Shown here: positions 21,153 through 37,100 of the stretch, piece after piece | How positions within the stretch are numbered: the first letter of the stretch is position 1 | Layout of the letters: the number at the start of each line of letters is the position of its first letter | Origin: Heterocephalus glaber | Lineage: Eukaryota; Chordata; Mammalia; Rodentia; Bathyergidae | Direction: 5' to 3' | Length of the DNA stretch: 64,000 nt | Assembly (NCBI RefSeq): GCF_000247695.1 | Contig: NW_004624747.1 | Span: 13,418,814-13,482,813, forward strand | Notes under the pieces: generated by a model | The model's database searches: none | Told to the model about the DNA's origin: nothing | The model's input: only the letters and a program-made list of their open reading frames with translations | Translations under genes and position numbers: made by a program

Positions 21153-21462
21153 GTTTGTGTGTCGAGTCATTTGTCCTGTTGTTGGCGGCGGGAAGCATGG
21201 GGTTTATGGGAACCCGGGAGAGTGGAGTTGCCGCCATTTGGAGACCACGGGGCTTTCGTTTGCCCCGCTTGATGTTTGGGCGGCGGCTTGTGCTTCACTA
21301 TTGGTGGCGGTGGCAGCCCAGGCCCGGGCAGCGGGCGCTGGGCCAGGTCAGTGCAGGCCTTGCATCGAGGTCTGGTGTCGATTGACCACCCCTGAGCTCC
21401 CTTTCTCTCATTAGTGACATCGTCTTTAAACCCTGCGTGGCAATCCCTGACGCACCGCCGTG

Positions 21463-25692
<4,230 letters not shown>

Positions 25693-25738
25693 TCACCAAA
25701 AAGCAAACTACTCAGCCTGCCTGATTGGCAAAACAAGG

Positions 25739-25744
25739 AATAAA
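25739..25744 (+). promoter_or_regulatory. RPLP0: RPLP0 polyadenylation signal AATAAA
   Basis: In gcaaaacaaggaataaagg, about 47 nt after the stop, giving the very short 3'UTR typical of ribosomal-protein genes. Cleavage is expected near 25760. Confidence 0.88.
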
Positions 25745-25914
25745 GGCGTAATTCATCAGTTTCTGGACTCATTTGTATATTTTATAGTGCTTCATGCTAG
25801 AAACAAAGCAAAAATATGAGCTTATTTGGGGTTGGTATTTTGTGATCGGTATCCAAATGAAGCTATTGGTCTTCTAGCAACTTATAAATGTTCAGTAGTA
25901 CTTTGATATGTTCA

Positions 25915-26212
25915 GATCATATACAAGGGTCCCTGTGGGAGAGGTTTCAGAACCCCCGCAGATATGAAAATCAGTCAGTGCTCAAGTCCTGTAACATAAA
26001 ATGGTGTATCATTTGCATATAACCTAAGCATATTCTGTATATTTCAAATTACCCCTAGGTTACTTGGTAATAACTTAGTACAGTGTAAATAGCTACAATG
26101 TATTATTTAGGGCATATTAAGTATAGATTGGGTTTTTCCCCCCAAAACAGTATTGATCTGCAGTTGGTTGAATCTAGATGTGGAATCCTTGAAGTACAGA
26201 GGGGTGATCTGT
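25915..26212 (+). repeat. Tigger-like DNA transposon fossil, opposite orientation
   Basis: aacccccgcagatatgaaaatc, tcatttgcatataacctaagc and ttggttgaatctagatgtgg match the same element type as 23998-24315, here in + orientation. Confidence 0.6.
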
Positions 26213-26763
26213 TATTTCCTATACATGTCTATCATAAAGTGTATAAAGTAGGCATAGCAAGAGATTACCAATAAAATCTAATAAAATTGAAGCCATTAAC
26301 AAGGGTTAATACTGCAGTTGGTCTGATAAATAAGGTGGCTGCTAAGGTAGCTTATGCAGTGTGGATACATTGGAGGAAGGAAGATGTGTGCGCCAATTGG
26401 AAAGGTGCAAGACAACAAACAGCATGCAAGTTAAAACAAATTTTTCCTAGCATTCATTGAATTTTCAGACAGTGGTTAACCAACTGGAAAGCAAAATTGC
26501 AGGTGAGGAAAACCTTTTACTTTGGCCATCCAGCCAACTGGCTGGGTTTCTCAAATACTTTTGAGGTTTAGTGTCAGTTGAGAGAGGCACTCCATGCGTA
26601 GGGTTTTTCAAACTGAACCACTTCGTAACTAGACGGTGACTATTTAAAAAGAAAACAATTACTGAAAGGGTAGGTATTTTGTTAGGAAACTTAAAGTTAA
26701 CGTACAGATTTTTGCTGGATCATGATGTATTTTAAGGAGGCCTGTCAAAACTTTGAAGGCCGA

Positions 26764-26842
26764 CGGCTGGGGATTTAGCTCTGGTTCCGCCGCCTGCCTC
26801 GCAAGCTCAAGGTCCTGAGTTCGATCTCTGGTACAAAAAAAA
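26764..26842 (+). repeat. ID-like SINE
   Basis: Forward copy; gacggctggggatttagctc to ggtacaaaaaa. Confidence 0.88.
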
Positions 26843-26850
26843 GTTTGAAG

Positions 26851-26932
26851 GCTGGGGCTGGGGATGTAGCTCATTGGGGTTACGCCAGCCTGGCAAGTGC
26901 AATGCAAGGCGCCCCGTGTTCGATCCGTGGTG
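26851..26932 (+). repeat. ID-like SINE, divergent
   Basis: gctggggatgtagctcattg to gtgttcgatccgtgg, with no A tail; a short tgtggggggcttg follows. Confidence 0.75.
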
Positions 26933-27400
26933 GGTGAGTGTGGGGGGCTTGATGGCCACTGTAAAGGACAACAACTAAATTTGAAACCTCATTCTCTAGT
27001 CTACACAGCTGCCACGTTAACAAAATAAAATTCAGACGACGCTCCACAGACCTTGTGGTTCTTTCTGTCTTGGTTTATACTCCAGCTCTGAGCATCCATC
27101 ATTTCCCCCAGACAAACTTCTCAGCTCCTGCGTGTTTCCCTGATGGGTTAACACCCGTTTTCTAACCCTCTCGAAGTCATACCCCACTGATCTGCAAACT
27201 CCTTAAGGACAAAAGATTAGTTCTCTTTTATCTAGTTAAATTCCTGTGTTCTAGGAAGCAATACTTACTGGTTCTCTAAGAATGAAGTTTTAAGAAAAAG
27301 ACCACATGACATGGCAGGCGTCCTGCCAGGAACTGCAGGCTCCAAGTGGGTCAGGGGCTGCAGGGGGGGTCTCACCACCTTACAAATCCTCAGACCCTTA

Positions 27401-27607
27401 TTCTGGAGGATCGGCTGGGAAGGGCCGGGCCCTGGCAACCCGCGACACAGAGGCTGTACCCCCAGCCGGGCTGCAGCACCCGCCGTCCCGCCCGGGGGCG
27501 CCAGGCCCTGGCCAGGACGCAGCGGACTCCAGGTCTCGCTCTGCCGCGTGGGTCCCGCTGTGACCCGGAAGTGCTCCGGAAAGGGTTCCGGAGTCAACGC
27601 CGGCAGG
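27401..27607 (+). promoter_or_regulatory. GCN1: GCN1 CpG-island promoter and 5' leader
   Basis: CpG-rich and TATA-less, continuing past the ATG to about 27830. An ETS-type site ccggaagt (27565-27572) lies about 40 nt before the start codon, a common initiator arrangement in housekeeping genes. The exact start of transcription cannot be read. Confidence 0.75.
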
Positions 27608-27625
27608 ATGGCGGCTGACACGCAG
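27608..27625 (+). CDS. GCN1: GCN1 exon 1 (residues 1-6)
   Basis: MAADTQ in context ggcaggATGgc, a good Kozak site; donor cag|gtgagg. Confidence 0.95.
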
Positions 27626-30600
27626 GTGAGGCGGGATCCTGCGGGGCCAACGAGACCAGCGACTGGGCGCGGCCCGTGGTAGTGGGGCCGGACCGCTTGG
27701 TGAAGGCACGGGGGTTGACGGCTGCGCAGGGCGCGGCCCGGAGGCCGCTTTGGGCCGGCTCCTCCGGGCTCCCGAACCGGCCCAGCCCGAGCGGCGCAGA
27801 CCTACTTTAGCGCGAGGAGTCCAGGCTCCGGCTTCAGCAGCTGGAGCCCTCGGGGCCTTCCCCTGACCTCATAGTTGGAGAAGTTCGCCTTTTGGAGGTT
27901 CCGCTCCATTTTTCCATCGAGCTCCGGGCCAACGCCAAGTCTACTTTAAACTTTATATTCAGCAAGTGTATTTCAAGCATCTAGTATGTGCGGGGACTTA
28001 GAGCGCTGTCTTTGGATTCAGGCAGATTGGGGTTTGAGTCCCTTCCTGTCGATTTCTTTGAGACACTAGACAAGTGACAACCTTGCCACGTCTCAGTATA
28101 AATGGAATTGAGATAACACCTGTTTTATAGGGCTGTTGTGAAGATTCAGTGAGATAAAGTTGCGCTTCTACGTGGGTGGTTATTGTTAGGTCTAGGGTTA
28201 GACAAAAGAGCTGTCTGTCCTTGGAAGAGTATTGACACCTTTAAGTGTTGTAATCTGGTGGGTGCCTTGTAGTTTTGGAAGGATTTGCAAAAACCTTTTT
28301 CCTCCACTCAATCTTGCTTATAGCTATGTTTTAGAGTGAAAAGACAGTATTATGGGAAGAAGATATCGGTATCAGACAGCTTTGCTCACTTGGATCTCTG
28401 GAGTGAGGAAATCAGTTGATTTTTATGTGTGGGCCAAAGGTCATGAATGACCACTTACCCTAAACACTTAGTGTAAACATATTTAGTGAGGATCTCCTAT
28501 CAAAGGGATGGTAATTTGTTTAAAGTTGAATTATACTGAATCCTAGAAAAAGCATCTCAGTCTGTTGGGTATTTTTAGAAGGCATTGGAGAAATAACATG
28601 TTGAGGATTTAATTTTAATACTTGAGCACAAAAGAATCTTCTCCAGAGCTTTGTGCTCTACTGTGGTAGCCTCTAACTGTTAAATAGCCGCATGGTTTCT
28701 TAAGTTAGTTAAAATGAAATGAAATTAAAAATTTAGTTCTTCACTCACACAAGCCACAGTTCATTGCACAGGTAGCCACATGTGTCTAGTGGCTGCTGTA
28801 CTGATCAAATCAGGAGACAGTTTCTGTCATCACAGAAAGTTCTGTTGGACAGTGCTACTCTTGAGCTGTGAACCTGAAAGCTCTTCAAATCTGATCTCAC
28901 CAGCAAAGGACTTTTTTGAAGGATCTTAGTGTGCTCTTCAGTTTTGTGACAAGGTCTCAATTGTATATCATTCATTTGCTGATTAAGAAAAAGAAGAGCC
29001 TTGAGCCTGAGAAGCACTTTTGTCTTTGTGAGAGAAACTATAGCCAGAAGTTTAATATATGAGAAGACAGCTTTATTTGAATTCTAGGTAGAGAATGGTA
29101 TACATGTATGTTTTTGCTGTCTTCTCAAACTCATTAAAACTAGTAAGGGATTTAAAAAGTCCAACGCTAGAGGTATAACTCGGTGGTAAAGTGCTTGCAC
29201 AAACTATGCACAAAGCCCTAGGTTCAGTCCTCAGCATTGGAGGGAAAAAATTGGGAAGCTGAGAGTGTAGCTCATTGGTACAGCATTTGCCTAACGTGTG
29301 CTTACGGGGTAGGCGGCAGAACCACTGAGCTAAATTCCTGGCCCTGCAAACTTTTGAAAGTTAGAAGGTCACGTTGAGTGGTAAAAAATTTAGCAGTCCC
29401 AAGAAAATGACAGTTAAGAACAGGGACCCGGGCGGGGGGAGTTGGGGGTTTAGCTCAGTGGTTTCTCCGTCTGCCTCCCAAGAGCAAGGACCCGAGTTTG
29501 ATCCCCGGTCCCAAAAATAAAAAAAAAACAGGGGCGGGGAGAAGAAAGCTGGGAACCAACAGGAAATACATTGCAAAATTTCTGAAAGATGTGGATTGAT
29601 GGTATCAGCTAATCTCAGAGGGAGGGTGAATGGGAAGGGCTTGGTTAAGGAGGATTGCTTGAAAGCCGTTTTCAGATGCAGTTCAATTCCAGCTCTCTTC
29701 CATACTGGCAAAGACTAGTGATTTTTTCTCTGGAGACTGTAAAGCAGAGGAGCCCTGCACAGTGAGCACTGCACAGGACTAGTATCCAAGGGAATTGCTA
29801 GTAAAATAATTCAAGAAACTCTCCCAACTGAAGGATGTGTTTCTGGACCAACAATTTTCAGCACAGTGGATAAAAGTAGATTCACAACAAAGCACATTAT
29901 GAAATTTTAGTGCCCTGAAACAAAGATCTAGGGTTCTAGGGAGAAAAACCAGGTCTCATCCAAATGTTCAAAAGTCAGAATGGCATTGCACTTTACAACT
30001 CCAAGTTAGAACTCAGTGAAGGGCCGGGGATTTAGCTCAGTGGCACTGCGCCTGTCTCGAAAGCTCAAGGTCCTGAGCTCAATCCCCGGTACCAGAATGA
30101 ACAAACAAACAAAACAACAACAACAACAAAAAGAACTCAGTGGAGAAATGTCTTCAGTATTCTGAAGGAAACTGATTCAGCCTATAGTTCTGAGTCTAGA
30201 CAAATTTAAGTGTGAGGCTGGAAGACTTTCAGACTTGCAAAGATGCCCCAGAATGGAGGATGTCCTTCACATAGCCCAGGAAAGAGCATATTTGCAGAGT
30301 GATAAACTGTACCTTAATTGTAGAGGATCCCCTTCGGAATTGTGGCAGGAGAGAAAACTCTTGAGAGAGACTCATTCAGGAAGCTAGAATTTGCTGTAAT
30401 ACTTGAACTGCAGGTATTAGACAAGTAACTAAAAGTTTGAGTAAGAATAGATAAAACAAGCTGGGTGTGGTGGTTTGTGCCTGTAATCCCAGAACATAGG
30501 AGGCTAAGGCAGGAGGATCGCCTTGAGTTCAAGACCATCCTGGGCTGTAATGAGTGTAAGGACAGCCTGAACTGCATGGCAAGACCCTGTCTCAAAAAAA

Positions 30601-31049
30601 AGAAAGAAAGAAAGAAAAAAAGATAAAATAAGGCAAACTGGGGTGAGGTGGGAACAGGCAGTTAACTCCAGTGGAATAAAAACTGGGAGGGATAGTCTAT
30701 TCATAGAAAGAAACATAGTTTATTCACAGAAAGTTGATAACTATGATCCAAACACCGACTAGTCCACGTTACGAAACTGGGAACTTAATGTTGGGAAATA
30801 GGGAGGGTGTGTGGTTGGGTCAAAGAAAGGTGGAAAGACAGTAAAACTGAAAAATCAAGAAGTACTAACATGAGGTTGTTACCTTTGTACTTACATGTAT
30901 GAAAGTAAGTACTGAAATATTAGCCAAAACTAACAACTAACACAAGAGGTTATCCTTGGGGAGTGAGGGCAAGGAACTAGTTTTTATTATTTTATTTTAT
31001 TTTATTTTTAAGAAACTAGTTTTTAATTATAAACCTCCCAGAGTGTGTG

Positions 31050-31101
<52 letters not shown>

Positions 31102-34100
31102 TTTTGAGACAGGTTCTCACTGTGTAGCTCTTGAACTCACTATGTAGCCCAGGCTGCCCTTGAACTCACAGTGGTCCTCCTGTCTCTGCCTCCCAGGTGC
31201 TGGGATTACAGGTGTGCACCACCACACCTGGCAACTTTTCTCTTGAATTATGTGCATCTATGACTATAAAAACAAAGGACAGGGCAAATATTCACAAGGG
31301 ATGTAGCTCAGTGGTAGAATGCTTGCCAGGCATGCTTGAGGCCCTGGGTTCAATCCCCAGTACCGTACTTGTCTCCATCCCCTCCTCAAATTAAGCTGGG
31401 TATGGTGGTGGACACCTATGATCCCAGCACTTGGAAGGCAGAAGCAATAGGATCATGAGATTGAGGCCAACCTGGGCTACATTGCAAGACTCCATCACTG
31501 GAAACAAAAGGATATTTTAAAGTTAATAAATAATAAATCATGTATGTAGAAATTTGGACATCAGTTTACTCATTGCTAAGAGAATTACAGCAGACATTTA
31601 AGCCTAAAGAAAAACAGCATTGGGCCGGGGATTTAGCTCAGTGGTTTCGCCGCCTGCGCAAGCGCAAGGACCTGAGTTCGATCCCTGGTACCAAAAAAAA
31701 AAAAAAAGAAAAACAGTGTTATTTTGTTTTATCAGAAGAAAATGACAACACTAATATATTGGTTATATGAATCTTATGCCCTGCTGTATCACTTGTAAAT
31801 CCACAACCTGTCCTCTGTAGCTTGTAGAATATTGCTCAGGAGATTTTCCCAGGTTTTTACAAGTATTCACAAACCGCTCCCCTCCCTGGGTTCCTAAGCA
31901 GGGGGCTGCAGCTGTGTTAACCTGGGTGGCTGTTAAAAGGCAAGGACTTATTAGTTTATAGACTTCAGTTTATAGAGTTTCTTGGTTTCAGGTTCAGTTT
32001 CAAAAATGCAGGTGCTCTGACCCTCTGCTCCTCTCTGGGCAGTGACTTCCTGTCTTGGAGATGATTCCTTCATCACTGATAAGATGGGGCTACTGATGTT
32101 TCCCTTGCAGACTTAGCATTCGTAGCCAACTTTGTACTCTGGATGGGAATAAATGCAGTGTGCATTCTGTGTCACTAATCTCTATAACAGTTGAATGAAG
32201 TAGGTCCTTTTATCTGCATGGCATAGATGAAACGGAAGATCAGGAAGTGACATTATTTCCAAATTCCTACAGCTAGTAACGTGCAGAACTGGGATCTAGC
32301 CTCTTAACTTTTCACTTTTAGTCAATGTGCATATGTTCTGCTAGACTGGTCACTATGGGAGGCTAAAGTGAGGTAGGGTAAAAGGAACATACTGGGCCAT
32401 CCCTAGATTTTGGGTAGTTCTGAAAGGATATTTTCTGATCAGATATTTTTATGTTTTGCCTTGCCTCTTTGGGCCCGGGTTAAGGTATATTGACTGATTG
32501 GATTAAGGTCTTTTTTTACCCCCTTGTGATTCTGGGGATAGAACCCAGGGCCTTAGACATGCTAGGCAAGCACTTAACCACTGAGCTACATACCTGCTGG
32601 TTGGATTAAAATAGTACATCTTGGGCCGGGGATTTAGCTCAGTGGTTCCGCCACTTGCCTCACAAGCGCAAGGTCCCAAGTTTGATCCCTGGTACCAAAA
32701 AAAAAAAAAAATAGTACCTCTCAACTGGGCATGATTTTGCCCCACAGGAGACATTTGACAGTGTCTGGAGAAGATTTTGTTACCAGAGGTGGGTGGTGGA
32801 TGAAGTACTGACTGCTGTTAGTGGTAAAGACCAGGAATGCTGCTAAAAATCCTGCAGTGTGTAAAAGTAACCCATATAACAAGAAATTATCCATCCCCAG
32901 AGGTCAGTAGTGTGGGATTCCCAGCATATGCACACTCACATGTACACTCATTGTTTTCTAATCTGACTGAAATTGTCTCTGTGGGCTTTGTCTTCACAGG
33001 TTTCTGAGACACTAAAGCGTTTTGCAGGGAAGGTGACAACAGCCAGTGTGAAGGAACGGAGAGAAATCCTCAGTGAACTAGGGAAGTGTGTTGCTGGAAA
33101 AGGTATTTATTTGTCATCATGTAGCCTGGATACTGTTTTATTTCAAAAATAAATTGTAGCTGGGCATGGTGGTGAACACCCATAATCCCAGCACTTTGGA
33201 CTGAGGCAGGAAGATGGATCCAAGTTCGAGCCCAGTTTTATACTACATAATGCGTTCAAGGCCAGCCTGAACTACATAGGTAGACCTTGTCTCAAAAAAC
33301 AAAAGAACAAAAACAAACCAACAAAAAAAGTTGTATACTCACCTTAGAACTGTGATCTTCTTTTCCCTACTTTGTATACCTTCTGCCTTCACTTTCTTTG
33401 CTTGTTACAGTGTGCCTTGAAACATTTTGGATTAGTGGAGAGTTTATCCAGTTAGGTATCAAAACATTTTACAGTTGTAACCATTTTGATTGAAACCCTT
33501 TCTATGGGCGGGGGGTTTAGCTCAGTGGTTTCGCCGCCTGCTGCGCAAGGACCCTAGTTCAATCCCCAGTACCAAAAAAAAAAAAAAAAAAAAGAAACCT
33601 CCTCTAAAAGGTACCATCAGTCTTTCTTTAGTATAGAGAACAAAAACATTCTGTATGTGATTTGGGGCATTTCCCCTCATGTGTGTTCTTGCAAATCAGC
33701 AAGATGATGAGAGGTGATTGGTTAGTGAAGGATTCCAAGATCCAGAAAGTGTGGGAGACATGTTTTCTCCTGCCCTGTTGGAGTATTCATACAAGATGTT
33801 TTGACTTTATTAAGCTTTCTTCAATGAAGTGTTTTCCCTGAGATCTGCCCCTTCCCTGGGTGGGGGTGGGTGGGGGGAATTAAATCCAGGGTTGCATTAC
33901 CACTGAGCTACATCCCAAGCCCTTTTAATTTTTAATGTTTTGGTGCCAGGAATCAAACTCAGGATATTGTGCTTGCCAGGCAGGCGCGGTGCCACTGGTC
34001 TACATCCCCGGCCCTAATTTTTTATTTTGTGACACTAAGTTGCCCAGGCTGGTGTTGAACTTGTGATCCTACTGTCTCAGTCTCCAAAGTAGTAGCTAGG

Positions 34101-37100
34101 GTTACTGGCAAGTTCCACCATGTCTAGCTTGAACTTCTTGTTTGCTGGGAAAAGCTGGGCACATCTCATCCTGATCCTGCCACATAATAGAAGGATGCCC
34201 TGTGACATTGGTGGCAAACCCACGGCACGCATGCTGCAGTGAGCTGATCGTATCATTGAAAGCTCTAAAAGGTTTAGCATCACTGCCCTATGACTTTCCA
34301 GGGTATACAAGACAGTTTGTCTTCATTCAGTAAATCCTTGCTAGTTTTTTGAGTTTCCCTTTGGTGTGTTTGTCTTACTCTACGGCATTAGTTCTCACAG
34401 TGTGGTCCCTAAGCCTGGCAGTCAGGAAGGCAGCCAGCATCAGCATGAGCACCATCTCAGAACCTGTTAGAGAAACTTTCAGCTCCACCCTAGTGGTGTA
34501 GTCAGCAACCCTGTTCGGCGTTGCCTGAGCCCCCCAGGAGAGTCCTGTGTTTGTTCTAGTTTGAGGATAGTGGCTCTGGAGTTGGGTCTTCCCTTCTGTC
34601 AGCTTTCACTTCGCAGTGGTGAAGAGCCTACTTCCTTCCACTTTTCCACTCACCTTCCCATTTGCTGCTTCTCACCAGCCATTGTCTGGGTGGCATACCC
34701 AAGCTTGTTAAAGCACTGTGTAAATGAAGTAAATTGTTGTGTGTGAGCTTCTGAGACATTCTCCTGTGTATTCACGCTTCAGTGTGTGAGTTTTATGGCT
34801 TCCTCAGAGTCTTTCTGGTTACTTTCTCAGCAGGGTTCTGGTTAGTAAAAGCTACATTAGCCACCAGCTGTGCATACCTGCAGAGCTGCAGCGATCAACT
34901 CTCCTTGTGAAATAACTGCCACATGCTGTACTCCCTCTACCCACCAGTTCATGGAGTGAAGAGTTTGATTTGTATAGGTCAAGCTTATGAACTACTAGGG
35001 ACCTTTTGAGGGTGATTTTATTCTTCTTTTACCCTGAAAGCTCTTGATTCTGGATGGGCTGTATTTGTGAAGTGCTTAGTAGCCTTTGATGTGCAAGTTG
35101 ATTGGGGAAAATTAACTACTTCCTTCATGAGATCATTAATTCTCAGTTTCCTAATTTTCTGAGTCCAAGGAGGAGCATAGTGGCAATTATTTTGACCTCT
35201 ATTTGTTAGGGAACAGATAGCCACATAAGTCAACCAGAGTTAGGGTGAGATGTTTCCAGCCAGGCTAAGGAGTTGAGGACTTGTTCAGAGCTGTCTAACC
35301 CTGGAGGCACTTGGTCTACCTCGCCCAGCTCAAGGCCTCTGTACTGCTACCCTCAGTCTCACCTGCACAGATTTCAAAGACCTGCTGAGGCAGCATGTCC
35401 TGTGTCTGATCTTTCCTCTAGTGCCAGTCAGTGATGGAGGGCTCAGCTGGGCTCTGTGTGCTGGCCATGGCTCTGCCTCATCTGGGCTGTGTGACCTGGC
35501 TCTTTCACTTCTCTGAGGCTGTGTCCTTGCATTGAACCACTGTCATAGGGTTGCTGAATAAGTGTTTTAACAGGTTGCCTGGCTGTGGTGTGCTCGAAGT
35601 GTACATCAGCTGCTATTATTGCCATTCTCTTAGTCACCACTAGTTCCTGGCCTCATTATTTTCCTCAGGTACTGAAATAACTAATAATAGTTAGATGGAC
35701 TAGTGCAGTGTTGAGACCTGGGGGAACTGGCTACTGCACCTCATTCATTTCCCTTCCATCCTGTGGGACCTGAAGTGTGAGACATCATGCGATCCCTTCT
35801 TCGCTTCCTGCTCTTGTGTGCCCCCCATCTTTGTCTTGTACTTCTCACGCTTCTGTCATCTGTGTGCTCTGGTCTGACATGGAGTACTTGCCGCATATTT
35901 CTTTTCAAGACTTTTTTGAGACTGTCTCACTATGTAGTTTAGGCTGGCCTCAAATTCATGGCAATCCTCCTGCGTCACTCTCCCAAGTGCTGTGATTACA
36001 GGTGTGAATGACTGTGCCTAACTTTTATTTATTTATCTTTGTTTTTTGCTTCCCAGGTTTCTTGAACACTCTTGTTCAATCAAACTGCCTGTTTTTCTCT
36101 GACTGCTTGAATTCTTGCTGCTTCTTTTCTTTGTGCTTAATAAAAGACCACTTTATGCTGATTGAAATAGTATGTTTTTGAAATGCTTAAAGCAGCACTA
36201 GTTAAGTGCCAGGTGTTAAAAGTTCCTCCATCTTTTCTTCTGCCTGTACTTTTGCTCATGTTGTTAACACTACTGAGAGCGTGCTTCTCTCTTTTTCCAT
36301 ATAGCCTTTCTTTATCCTATAACCTGCTGATCTACTAGGCGAAGCTTTTGGGTCCTTCACACATTCTGAAAACACTCTACTACGGGTGTTTTTCCGTTTT
36401 CTGGCTTTTCATAGTACTTTAATCTTGTACTTTTTTTCTTTTGAGATGGGGGGGGGTCTCACTATGTCAGCCAGCCTCAAATTCCTGGGCTCAAGTGATT
36501 TTCCCATTACAGCCTCCCAAATATCTAGAACTATAGGAGTACAGCAGCTTGTACTTACTGTCTGTCTACCTGCCTACCTACCTACCTGTCTACCTACCTA
36601 TTTGTTTATTTATTTTGGAGATTGAACCTCGAGCCTTTGACTGAACTATATCCCCATTCCCTTTTATTGTATTTTGTTTAATAATTAATATTGTTTCCTT
36701 ACTGTCATATATATATATATTTTATTTTTTAAATTTTGAGACAAGATCTCACTAGGTTGCCCAGGCAGAACTTGAACTTTCCATCTTCTTGCCTTAGCCT
36801 CCAAAAGTGCTGGTCAGGTATGAGGCACTGTACCTGGCTTTGTATTATTTTTTTAACTGTTACAATATTTGTAAAGGTACACAAATCACAAGCATCCAGC
36901 TTGCTGAATCATCACAAACTAAACAATCTAACCTGTAACTAGCACCCAGATCAAGAAGTAGAATAGCTGGGCATGGGGGTATACCCCTGTAATCCCAGCA
37001 CTCAGAAAGCTGAGGCAGGAGGATCCCTGTGAGTTTGAAACCAGCCTGAATTGCATAGCTAGACCTTGTGTCAAAAAACCAAAAACTCCAGCAGAATAGT

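Larger units (their letters stand above)
25766..27400. other. RPLP0-GCN1 intergenic region
   Basis: No gene is seen. It holds the transposon fossil above, two ID-like SINEs (26764-26842 and 26851-26932) and unique AT-rich sequence. Confidence 0.7.
27626..32999 (+). other. GCN1 intron 1
   Basis: CpG-rich to about 27830, then mostly unique sequence to 29150, then a SINE-dense 3' half (separately listed) and a MIR fossil at about 32150-32300 (agtaggtccttttatctgc, aagatcaggaagtgacat). No exon seen. Confidence 0.8.

Noticed and set aside
26764..26932. Functional tRNA genes among the A/B-box sequences
   Set aside because: All such sites are ID-like SINE copies with gtaccaaaa ends and flanking duplications; none keeps a full cloverleaf with matching stems.
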